A DNA stretch of 60,422 nucleotides. Origin: Candidatus Chloroploca sp. Khr17. Its GTDB lineage: Bacteria; Chloroflexota; Chloroflexia; Chloroflexales; Chloroflexaceae. Positions within the stretch are counted from its first letter, which is position 1; every line of letters starts with the position of its first letter. Shown here piece after piece: positions 27,146 to 34,412 of the stretch. The notes under the pieces are model-generated. The model saw only the letters and a program-made list of their open reading frames with translations. It was not told where the DNA came from and did no database searches. Position numbers and translations under genes: made by a program. The stretch spans positions 1 through 60,422 of the forward strand of contig NZ_RYFF01000035.1 of the NCBI RefSeq assembly GCF_004138165.1, given 5' to 3'.

Positions 27146-28252
27146 GTGAACATGGCACTCATTGCACTGGCTAGTACGCCTAACCCGGTCTGTCCTCCCC
27201 TCAGTCTCGCTTATCTGGCGGCACTGCTCGAACAGCGACGCCATATTGTGCGTATCTACGATCTTGCCCTTGAACCTGATCTTCCCCTTGCCGAGGCTCT
27301 CCAACCCCTCCGTTCCTTTTTGCCCGCGGTGGTCATTGTTGCCGGCGAATACGAGGCTGATCTCGAAGTGGCTCTCCACGCGGTGCAAGCGGTTCATGAT
27401 GGGCATGTGCTGGCGATGCCGATGAGTCGCAATGGCCTTGATGCGTGGCAGGTGAGTGTCGAAGGGCTGACATGGTTCGATCAGCAGTATGGGCAAATCA
27501 AACAGGAGCCTTTACCGGCCAGTTGCAATCAGTTGCCGTTACCTGCTCGTCACTTGCTGTCGCTCGAACGCTATGCCTTGCGTGCCGCCGGTGGTGAGTT
27601 GCAGACGAGCGTTGCGATTGCCGGGCTTAATTCTGTCGGTGCCTTTGTGTTGCGGACACCCACCCAGATTGTGGCCGAGTTGCGATCCCTTGCGCACGAG
27701 TTTGGTGTCCGTCATTATCTGCTCACCGATGTGCCGGTGACGATTGACCTTGCCTGGTTGGATGCGTTGTTGCACGCTCTGTTACAGGCTCAACTCACGA
27801 TTAGCTGGGAGGCGCACGCCTCCTTTGCCCACCTCGAGCGTGCGTTGCTGGCGCGGATGGCGCGGGCCGGGTGCGAGTGCCTGGTCTTTGATCTTGATGC
27901 CCCAGTGCTTTTCGAGTCACTCGCCGCTCGTCAGCAGTTCCGTCAGATCGTCGCTGGCGCCCGTGATGCGCAGATCTTTGTGCGTGCTAATCTGAAACTT
28001 GAACCGCCATATGAGTCATTGAACCGGTTGATTGATGTGGCTGCGAGCTTTGGCCTCGATGGCGTGAGTTTTGATGTCTCGCCCGCAGTGGCGCGGAGCG
28101 TCGGGGCTGATGCCCAGGAGGTGCGCCAACTCGCCCATCAATTGTATGTGCAAGGACGCGATCGTCAGCGCTGGGTTGATCGTTTTGGGCCTGCCCTTGG
28201 CAATCTGATCTGGCGCTTACGTGGGTTGCATGTCTCAAATCAGCCTGATTGA
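27146..28252 (+). CDS. B12-binding/radical-SAM-like protein lacking the cluster cysteines
   Basis: A 368-residue protein. The N-terminus (about 4-100) resembles the cobalamin-binding domain of radical-SAM enzymes, with the PNPVCPPLSLAYLAALLEQRRHIVRIYDL opening. The middle resembles a radical-SAM barrel, including QIVAELRSLAHEFGVRHYLLTDVPVTIDLAWLDALLHAL. At the place where CxxxCxxC should bind the 4Fe-4S cluster (residues about 157-170) it reads IAGLNSVGAFVLR with no cysteine, so it should not generate a radical. Codon use and fold are maintained, suggesting a retained non-catalytic role rather than a pseudogene. The GTG start has GAGGT 6 nt upstream; ATG 27152 is an alternative. Confidence 0.6.
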   Translation: MNMALIALASTPNPVCPPLSLAYLAALLEQRRHIVRIYDLALEPDLPLAEALQPLRSFLPAVVIVAGEYEADLEVALHAVQAVHDGHVLAMPMSRNGLDAWQVSVEGLTWFDQQYGQIKQEPLPASCNQLPLPARHLLSLERYALRAAGGELQTSVAIAGLNSVGAFVLRTPTQIVAELRSLAHEFGVRHYLLTDVPVTIDLAWLDALLHALLQAQLTISWEAHASFAHLERALLARMARAGCECLVFDLDAPVLFESLAARQQFRQIVAGARDAQIFVRANLKLEPPYESLNRLIDVAASFGLDGVSFDVSPAVARSVGADAQEVRQLAHQLYVQGRDRQRWVDRFGPALGNLIWRLRGLHVSNQPD

Positions 28253-28276
28253 TGAAGCGCACGGTTATGAGATAGT

Positions 28277-28323
28277 GATACGCATAGGAGCGCGGGCTTC
28301 CAGCCCGCGCTCCTATGCGTATC
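28277..28323. repeat. Long GC-rich palindrome at a convergent junction (REP-like)
   Basis: A perfect 22-bp stem (28277-28298/28302-28323) with loop TCC. It lies between the radical-SAM-like gene and the convergent HhH gene. The GCGGGCTTCCAGCCCGC centre has no terminal T-run and looks like a dispersed intergenic palindrome; it may also act as a terminator. Confidence 0.75.
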
Positions 28324-28346
28324 GGAAATTTTATTTCCCAGACTAT

Positions 28347-29144
28347 TTACACGGTAAGCAAATGGCCGAATTTGCCAAAGTTCCGTGGGCCGATACCTGC
28401 AATGAGGTTGAGGTCTTCGACTGTGTTGAAGGGGCCACGTTCCTGGCGATAGGCAACGATGCGCTTGGCTAGTGATGGACTGATCCCGGGCAATGCTGCA
28501 AGGGTTTTTTCGTCAGCAGTGTTGAGGTTGACAAGCTCGCGTGTTCCTTCGGCTTCGGCTTCGTCTTCCGCGTCTTCCTCGACCGCATCTTGCTCATCAG
28601 TAACAGTTTCGGCGACGGTGTCGGCGACGGCGTCGGTGATAGCTTCGGTGGTGTCGGCGACGGCGTCGGCGGCAGTGTCGGTGATAGCTTCGGCGGTGTC
28701 GGCGACGGCGTCGGTGGTGTCGGCGACGGTCTCGGTGGTTTCAGCGACGGTGTCAGTGACGGCGTCGGTGGTGTCGGCAACGGCGTCTGCGATGGCGTCG
28801 GTGGTGTCGGCGACGGTCTCGGTGGTTTCAGCGACGGTGTCAGCGATGGCGTCGGCGACGGTCTCGGCGACGGTTTCATCTTTCACGGGGGCAGGTGATT
28901 GAGAGCTGGGTAAGGGTGCGCTTGGTGGTGCACCACGGTGAACCCGCGTGGGGATGCGGCGCGGACCGCTGCTGGCGGCTGGATTTGCTGATGATGGCCC
29001 ACTTGTTGCTGGTGCAGCAGCAGGACGAGCAGGTGGTGTATACGGTGCCGGGCTGACCGGTTCGTTTTGCTGGCGTAGCCAGCGCCAGGCCAGATATCCA
29101 GCCCCGGCCAGAGTACTCAACCAGAAAAGCCTGCGTAGCATCAT
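28347..29144 (-). CDS. ComEA-like helix-hairpin-helix protein with heptad-repeat linker
   Basis: A 265-residue protein from the ATG pair at 29144/29141 (AGGAG just upstream). A single N-terminal membrane anchor (about 5-22) is followed by a Pro/Ala/Ser-rich stretch (27-88). A low-complexity region (about 90-185) is built of seven-residue units such as [14 protein letters not shown] and AITDAVA. An acidic segment precedes a C-terminal tandem HhH domain (203-265) with [18 protein letters not shown] and [13 protein letters not shown]. The end matches ComEA, which binds incoming DNA during transformation. The spacer resembles LEA-type amphipathic repeats and is unusual for ComEA. Confidence 0.75.
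   Translation of the reverse strand: MMLRRLFWLSTLAGAGYLAWRWLRQQNEPVSPAPYTPPARPAAAPATSGPSSANPAASSGPRRIPTRVHRGAPPSAPLPSSQSPAPVKDETVAETVADAIADTVAETTETVADTTDAIADAVADTTDAVTDTVAETTETVADTTDAVADTAEAITDTAADAVADTTEAITDAVADTVAETVTDEQDAVEEDAEDEAEAEGTRELVNLNTADEKTLAALPGISPSLAKRIVAYRQERGPFNTVEDLNLIAGIGPRNFGKFGHLLTV
28593..28877 (-). repeat. Heptad-coding low-complexity repeat inside the HhH gene
   Basis: Degenerate 21-bp units encoding [TAV]-V-A-[DE]-T-[TAV]-[DE]-type heptads, about 13 units. On the plus strand they read as GGTGTCGGCGACGGC variants. This region also creates spurious long frames on the other strand. Confidence 0.8.
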
Positions 29145-29230
29145 GATCTCCTGTGGAACAATGACCTCAAGTACCACTCCTGATGGAGGGGTGGGAGCTA
29201 CAAGCCCCCGATTAGGATCGTCTTTTTCGT

Positions 29231-30079
29231 TTACAACGTAACAAGTGACCGCAGCAGGGTCAGATTTTCGATATCTTCAAGCATCGCATCACCTTTGGGC
29301 GTCTCGATAATCTTTGGAATGGAACGAAAACGTGGATCATTGACCAGCAGACGAAAGGCCTCAAGGCCAAGGAAGCCTTGCCCGATATGGGCGTGGCGGT
29401 CAACGCGACTCCCGAGATCCTTTTGCGAATCATTCAGATGAAAGCACTTGATCCGGTCAAGCCCCACGAGCCGATCAAACTCGGCGAAGGTGGTAGCGTA
29501 GGTCGTAGGGGTACGGATATCATAGCCGGCGGCAAAGATATGGCAGGTGTCGACACAAACAGCCATACGATCATGGTGGGGAACCAGTTCAAAGAGCCGT
29601 GCCAGGTGTTCAAAACGATGACCAAGCGCTGTGCCCTGACCAGCGGTTGTTTCGAGCAGCACGGTTGTCGTGCCCCCAACCCCCTCGTCAAAGAGACGAT
29701 TCAGTGCTACTGCTTCACGCTCTAGAGCAGCCTCTTCGCCACTGCCCGTATGCGCCCCGGGATGGGTTACGAGATACGGAATATCAAGCAGTGCGCAACG
29801 CTCGAGCTCATCGGCAAAGGCACGCATTGATTTTTCCCAGAGTTCATCCGCAGGGGCGGCCAGATTGATCAGGTACGAATCGTGAACAATCACCGGGCCA
29901 ATGCCACTGCGCGCCTGCTCTGCCTTGAACGCGGCAATTTCGGCCTCGGGCAGAGGTCGCGCAACCCACTGGCGCTCGTTTTTGCTAAAGATCTGCATGG
30001 CCTCACAGCCAACCTGCTCACCACGAGCAAATGCTTTGGAGACCCCGCCCGCGATCGACATATGTGCGCCAAATGGCAT
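29231..30079 (-). CDS. nfo: Endonuclease IV (AP endonuclease)
   Basis: A 282-residue enzyme of the Nfo family with GAHMSIAGGVSKAF, NERQW, VIVHDSYLINLAAP, THPGAHTGSGEEAAL, LLETTAGQG, VCVDTCHIFAAGYDIRT, HLNDSQKDLGSRVDRHAHIGQG and IIETPKG, i.e. the trinuclear zinc site residues are present. It cleaves DNA at abasic sites in base-excision repair. Length is usual. Confidence 0.97.
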   Translation of the reverse strand: MPFGAHMSIAGGVSKAFARGEQVGCEAMQIFSKNERQWVARPLPEAEIAAFKAEQARSGIGPVIVHDSYLINLAAPADELWEKSMRAFADELERCALLDIPYLVTHPGAHTGSGEEAALEREAVALNRLFDEGVGGTTTVLLETTAGQGTALGHRFEHLARLFELVPHHDRMAVCVDTCHIFAAGYDIRTPTTYATTFAEFDRLVGLDRIKCFHLNDSQKDLGSRVDRHAHIGQGFLGLEAFRLLVNDPRFRSIPKIIETPKGDAMLEDIENLTLLRSLVTL

Positions 30080-30115
30080 ACAAACCTTTACAGACGATGC
30101 TTTGAATCATGCTTG

Positions 30116-30124
30116 ATTATAGCA
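30116..30124 (-). promoter_or_regulatory. Extended -10 promoter of nfo
   Basis: On the minus strand TGC-TATAAT lies 36 bp before the nfo ATG. No clear -35 is seen, fitting an extended -10 promoter. Confidence 0.5.
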
Positions 30125-30208
30125 TGATCTGCGCAACAGGCGTGAAGCTGTAATGGTAAATGCTGATGCGGGCTGGGTGTGACGTCGTCGCCCTCGATGT
30201 TTCTGCAT

Positions 30209-30273
30209 CCTGGGTGCGCGGGCGGCTCGCCCGCTTCGGGAGCACCAGCGGGCGAGCCGCCCGCGCACCCAGG
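30209..30273. repeat. 27-bp perfect GC-rich palindrome
   Basis: Arms 30209-30235 and 30247-30273 pair perfectly around an 11-nt loop (TCGGGAGCACC). It is very GC-rich, with no T-run; REP-like. Confidence 0.85.
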
Positions 30274-30674
30274 GGCGTACCACATCAAGAAACTTCCGTT
30301 ACAGACTATTAAGTAGGCGTCCCGCCCGCGCTTCCAGGAGAAGGGTGCCCAACTATTACGGCAGGGCTGATGTAACGTCAGTTCTCCAGGGTCGCCGTCG
30401 CCGTCAACGGCTCGGCTCCCGTCTGCGAAGCCGGCTTTCGCCGGCTGGATGAGGCAACGCAGGCGGCCTTCGCGACCCGTAGCCGAGGGCTTATGGCTTT
30501 TCAGTAAATGATCCGCTATGAACCCGATGCCATGGGGCTAAAGCCCTTCGGCTATGGGAAGCGAAGCCCACCTTTGTGGGCTAGAGCGGATTAATTTCTG
30601 GAAGACCATCAGCCCGACGGTGCTCCGGTCAGGTGGACTTTGCATCAGCACACGATGCGCCTGCCGGCGCACCA

Positions 30675-30732
30675 CCACGCAGGAAAACGGGGGCGTGGGG
30701 GAACTTGGTTCCCCCTTTTTCAGCGTAGCCCT
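30675..30732. repeat. Dispersed 58-bp repeat, copy 2
   Basis: About 55 of 58 bases match 10933-10990, including the GGGGGAAC-TTG-GTTCCCCC hairpin and a T-run. The two copies diverge right after AGCCCT. Confidence 0.85.
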
Positions 30733-30775
30733 GGCTATTACGGTTGGGGTGGTGACGGATCAGCCCTGGATCGTG

Positions 30776-30781
30776 TATTAT
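30776..30781 (+). promoter_or_regulatory. Putative -10 box placing murT as leaderless
   Basis: TATTAT ends 6 bp before the murT ATG, so transcription would begin at or next to the start codon. No Shine-Dalgarno at normal distance is present. No good -35 is seen, so this is tentative. Confidence 0.3.
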
Positions 30782-30787
30782 TAGGGC

Positions 30788-32206
30788 ATGGAGAAATTGT
30801 CGAACGTATTTGCTGTTGGCTTAGGTAAAACGACAGGTACGCTGTCGCGCATGTTGCGCTTCGGTGGGGGTACGACGCTGCCCGGAAGGGTTGCCCGTGT
30901 GGTTGCGCCTTCGGTGTTACGCGATCTGAGTGCTGCGCTGCCAGGTGGGGTGATCCTCCTCTCGGGTACCAATGGCAAAACAACAACGAGCCGGATGCTG
31001 GCTGAAATCTTGTGCGCCAATGGCGAGCGGGTTTTGCACAATCGTGCCGGGGCCAATCTGATCACAGGGTTGACGACAACGGCGCTTGCAGGCACCGATT
31101 GGCGGGGGCATCCACAGGCGACCATTGGCCTCTTTGAGACCGATGAAGCGGCGCTTCCGCAGGCGCTTGCCGAGACAGCCCCTCGTCTTGTGCTGATCAA
31201 TAACCTTTTTCGCGATCAGCTTGATCGCTATGGCGAAGTTGACACCCTAGCCCAGGCCTGGAAGCAGGCCCTCCGAACGCTCTCGCCTGAGACATGCATC
31301 GTGTTGAATGCTGATGATCCCGCCGTTGCCTATCTTGGCCAAGATCTGGGATGTCACGTTTTATACTACGGGCTCGAAGATGCACAGCATGCCGTTGGCG
31401 CGGGGGCACATATTGCCGATTCGCAGTTTTGTCAGCAGTGTGGTGAGCGTTATCGCTACAGCCTGGCCTTTTATGCCCATATCGGCCACTACCAGTGTCC
31501 ACGCTGTGGCTATCGGCGTCCCACACCCCAGGTGCAACTGGCCCGGCTTGACCTGAGCGGCATCGAGGCGAGCAGGCTCTATCTACGCTATCCTGGGGGG
31601 GGCCTCGAACTCAACCTGCCGCTCCCCGGGCTCTATAACGCAACCAATGCCCTGGCTGCGTTTGCGGCTGCGCTCGCCCTCGGTGTGCCACCAGCGATGG
31701 CCCGCCGTGCGCTCGAACGGTTCAGTGCTGCATTTGGGCGGATCGAGCGGGTGACTGCGGGGCAGGGTGGTGCGCCGATGCTGATTGCCTTGATCAAGAA
31801 TCCCGTTGGCGCAACCGAAACAGTGCGGATGATCGTCCAGACGTCGGCGGTTCCCGCGCACGAACCACGAGGGTTGCACCTCTTGATCGCGATCAACGAC
31901 CGTTTTGCCGATGGAACTGATGTTTCGTGGCTCTGGGATGCCGAGTTTGAAGCCCTGGCGGGCCAGGTTGCCTCGGTGGTCGTCAGTGGTACACGGGCCG
32001 AAGATATGGCGGTACGGCTGAAATATGCCGGCGTTGATCCCGCGATGATGCGCATTGTCCCCGAGGTGCATCCAGCACTTGATGAAGCCCTGGCGAGTTT
32101 GCCAGCGGGGGCAACGCTGGCGATCTTGCCTACGTACACGGCGATGCTCGCCTTGCGCGAGGATCTTGCGCGGCGGGGGTGGGTGAAGCCCTTCTGGGAA
32201 GGGTGA
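30788..32206 (+). CDS. murT: MurT-type lipid II isoglutaminyl synthase subunit (Mur ligase family)
   Basis: A 472-residue Mur-ligase-like protein. The ATP loop is LLSGTNGKTTTSRMLAEIL and a FETDEAALP segment follows. Two CxxC pairs (FCQQCGERYRY, YQCPRCGYR) form the zinc ribbon typical of MurT, and the C-terminal DUF1727 domain has IALIKNPVGATETVRMI. MurT with the glutaminase GatD amidates the D-Glu of lipid II. No gatD gene lies next to it; the next gene is convergent. The partner must be elsewhere if this is functional MurT. Confidence 0.88.
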   Translation: MEKLSNVFAVGLGKTTGTLSRMLRFGGGTTLPGRVARVVAPSVLRDLSAALPGGVILLSGTNGKTTTSRMLAEILCANGERVLHNRAGANLITGLTTTALAGTDWRGHPQATIGLFETDEAALPQALAETAPRLVLINNLFRDQLDRYGEVDTLAQAWKQALRTLSPETCIVLNADDPAVAYLGQDLGCHVLYYGLEDAQHAVGAGAHIADSQFCQQCGERYRYSLAFYAHIGHYQCPRCGYRRPTPQVQLARLDLSGIEASRLYLRYPGGGLELNLPLPGLYNATNALAAFAAALALGVPPAMARRALERFSAAFGRIERVTAGQGGAPMLIALIKNPVGATETVRMIVQTSAVPAHEPRGLHLLIAINDRFADGTDVSWLWDAEFEALAGQVASVVVSGTRAEDMAVRLKYAGVDPAMMRIVPEVHPALDEALASLPAGATLAILPTYTAMLALREDLARRGWVKPFWEG

Positions 32207-32211
32207 GTTGG

Positions 32212-32252
32212 TGCACTAAAAAGAGCCAGCAAAGCTGGCTCTTTTTAGTGCA
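32212..32252. terminator. Bidirectional terminator, shared-core palindrome
   Basis: A perfect 19-bp stem (32212-32230/32234-32252) with loop AAA. It has core GCCAGC/GCTGGC and internal A5/T5 runs. It sits between convergent murT and the META lipoprotein gene. Confidence 0.9.
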
Positions 32253-32282
32253 AAACGCTAGGTTGAAGGGCTAGGCCCGATC

Positions 32283-33461
32283 CTACGCACGGGCAAAGAC
32301 GAGGGTGGCCCCGTCATCAATGGTGATCGTCAGGGTCTCGCCCTCGATCACATAACTCGTGGCCCGGCTGAACTGCTCGAGGAAGGCTGTTTCCTGAGCC
32401 ATAAGCGCATCCTCGCACGCCATCATGGTGCTGCCGGCCTGGGTAATGCTGAGCGCACCATCGGCAACGGTGTAACCGGCAAAGTAGCGGTTGCAGCCAG
32501 CCGAACCTGCGACCCGGCCCTCATCGTCAAACTCGGCGGAGATTGGTGTACCCTCGCTCAGTGGCGCTGCGCCGTTGAGCTCAGTCAGCACCCAACTCGT
32601 GCCGGCCAGGGCATTGCTTGCCTGCGCAAAGACAAGGGTGGCCCCGTCATCAATGGTGATCGTCAGCGTCGCGCCGTCGATTACATAGCTCGTCGCTCGG
32701 CTCAGTTGATCGAGGAAGGCCTGCTCTTGCGCCATGACTGCTTCCTCACATGCCATCCGTGTGCTACCGGCCTGCGAAATGCTGAGTGTGCCATCAGCAA
32801 CGGTGTAGTCGGCAAAATAGCGGTTGCAACCAGCCGAACCTGTGATGCTGCCCTCGGTATCAAACTCGGCCGAAATTGGCGCACTCTCGCTCAGCGGCGC
32901 GGCGCCGTTGATGGCGGTGAGGATCCAGCTCGTGCCGGTCAGGTCATTGCTTGAGGTCATTTCTTCCTCCGCACGCTCAAAGACGAGGGTAGTCCCGTCA
33001 TCAATGGTGATCGTCAGGGTGTCGCCGTCGATCGCATAGCTCGTAGCGCGGCTGAATTGATCCAGGAAGGCCATTTCCTGCGCCATAAGCGCATCCTCAC
33101 ACGCCATCATGGTGCTGCCGGCCTGGGTAATGCTGAGCGTGCCATCGGCAATGGTGTAACCGGCAAAGTAGCGGTTGCAGCCAGCCGACCCCGCGACGCT
33201 TCCCTCGGCATCAAACTCGGCGGAGATGGGCGTGCCCTCGCTCAGCGGCGCGGCACCGTTGAGCGCGGTAAGCACCCAACTCGTTCCGGCCAGGGCATCA
33301 CTCGTCTCTGGCATCGTGGCTTCTTCGGTGACTGGTGTCTCCTGCTCGGTCGTCGCCGGTGTCGGCTCGGTTGTTGAGCCGGTGCTCGGTGCGGTGCCAC
33401 AGGCAGCCAGGACAAGCATGCCCATCAGCAGCGCCGAAAGGATCGTCATTCGCAACTTCAT
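32283..33461 (-). CDS. Lipoprotein with three tandem META (HslJ-like) domains
   Basis: A 392-residue lipoprotein (signal peptide ending LVLAAC) with a Thr/Glu/Pro-rich linker. Three near-identical ~105-110-residue META domains follow. Each begins [DAL][LA][TA]GTSW[VI]LT, has GSAGCNRYFA and QAGSTxMAC, and ends LTITIDDG[TA]TLVF. The paired cysteines in each domain could form a disulfide. Family members (HslJ, META) are linked to stress or novobiocin resistance, but biochemical function is unclear. The high DNA identity between copies implies recent internal duplication or gene conversion. ATG 33461 follows GAGGAG. Confidence 0.88.
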   Translation of the reverse strand: MKLRMTILSALLMGMLVLAACGTAPSTGSTTEPTPATTEQETPVTEEATMPETSDALAGTSWVLTALNGAAPLSEGTPISAEFDAEGSVAGSAGCNRYFAGYTIADGTLSITQAGSTMMACEDALMAQEMAFLDQFSRATSYAIDGDTLTITIDDGTTLVFERAEEEMTSSNDLTGTSWILTAINGAAPLSESAPISAEFDTEGSITGSAGCNRYFADYTVADGTLSISQAGSTRMACEEAVMAQEQAFLDQLSRATSYVIDGATLTITIDDGATLVFAQASNALAGTSWVLTELNGAAPLSEGTPISAEFDDEGRVAGSAGCNRYFAGYTVADGALSITQAGSTMMACEDALMAQETAFLEQFSRATSYVIEGETLTITIDDGATLVFARA

Positions 33462-33581
33462 TGCTCTCCTCACTTCTACTCAAGGATAATCTGTGTGCGG
33501 GGCCACTATTCTGGTGCTGTGTAGCCCTGCCATAGTGAGAACGTTGTCTTGGGTAGGAATGTTCCCACCGGGCGCTCTTTG

Positions 33582-34313
33582 TCAGCTTTTTCTCAGCCAG
33601 TCGCGCAGGGCATAGGGTAGATAGACCAGTACAAACGCAAGGAGGCCGACAAACTGCAGTGGAATGAGATACCAGGGCCACGGTCCCATGAGATCGAGCA
33701 GACTTGGGAACGCCGGCTTGCGGGCGATAAACATATAGTTGCCCCCAGTGAGCCAGTTGACCAGGCCAACAACAAGCAAGATGGCATTGGTAAGCAGAAA
33801 GACCCGCCCAAGCGCCCCCCAGGTGGGTCGGTAGTGCCAGGCTCTGATCGCAAACAGGGCCGCAAAGAGCGGTACCGCGTGCGAGGTCCAGAAGATCCAG
33901 TAGACAAAATGAGGGAAATTGAACCCGTTGCTCTGGAGATCCGGGGTGAGCAGGGCCTGAACCGAACCGGCAAAACCCCAGAAATAGATCAGTTCGAATA
34001 GGCGCACATTGCCTGTCGCCAGCATCAAAGCCGACAGTGGCACCGCCAGCGTGCAGAGGTGCAACGGCAGCGAATACTGGATATTCCAGAGTCCGTTGCT
34101 CAGTTGCCAGAGATCCCAGGCAAACCAGTTGGCAAGGCTATAGACAATTAAGCCACGTTTGAGCATGGTGCAGCCCCGCGCATCAAGGCGTGGTGTCACC
34201 CACACCAGGGCGACACATCCCAGGGCAATTGCCAGCAGCGGCAAGAGATGTTCAGGCGACCAGAGCTCAAACCGAGGTCCGACAAACGACGGGCCAAAGA
34301 TAGTGGGGAACAT
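33582..34313 (-). CDS. TIGR02206/YwaF-like integral membrane protein
   Basis: A 243-residue protein with about seven membrane helices and conserved features of the TIGR02206 family (FELWSPEHLLPLL, QYSLPLHLCTLAVP, GFAGSVQALLTPDL, NWLTGGNYMFIARKP, GPWPWYLI). Function is not established for this family. It is divergent from the histidine kinase gene at 34413. Confidence 0.85.
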   Translation of the reverse strand: MFPTIFGPSFVGPRFELWSPEHLLPLLAIALGCVALVWVTPRLDARGCTMLKRGLIVYSLANWFAWDLWQLSNGLWNIQYSLPLHLCTLAVPLSALMLATGNVRLFELIYFWGFAGSVQALLTPDLQSNGFNFPHFVYWIFWTSHAVPLFAALFAIRAWHYRPTWGALGRVFLLTNAILLVVGLVNWLTGGNYMFIARKPAFPSLLDLMGPWPWYLIPLQFVGLLAFVLVYLPYALRDWLRKS

Positions 34314-34345
34314 GACCGTTTCCTATCTCTCGTTATTCATTGAAG

Positions 34346-34374
34346 TTGCACCCATCTTCTATTCTTCGTATAAT
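34346..34374 (+). promoter_or_regulatory. Sigma-70 promoter of the GAF histidine kinase gene
   Basis: TTGCAC (34346-34351), 17-bp spacer, TATAAT (34369-34374). The predicted start is near 34381, about 32 bp before the ATG, and CGGAGG is at about 34396. Confidence 0.75.
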
Positions 34375-34412
34375 ACAGTGATACTGCTCTATCAACCGGA
34401 GGATTCCTGCCC

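Larger units (their letters stand above)
30122..30787. other. Long intergenic region rich in hairpins between nfo and murT
   Basis: About 660 bp without a convincing gene. It carries the 27-bp palindrome at 30209-30273 and short hairpins at 30429-30446 (AGCCGGC, TTTC, GCCGGCT) and 30565-30582 (AGCCCAC, CTTT, GTGGGCT). The second copy of the dispersed 58-bp repeat is at 30675-30732. It looks like a landing zone for small intergenic repeats. Confidence 0.55.

Noticed and set aside
28459-28902. Plus-strand frames rich in Ser/Val/Gly opposite the HhH gene
   Set aside because: They are shadows of the heptad repeat; the minus strand gives an anchored protein with a real HhH domain.
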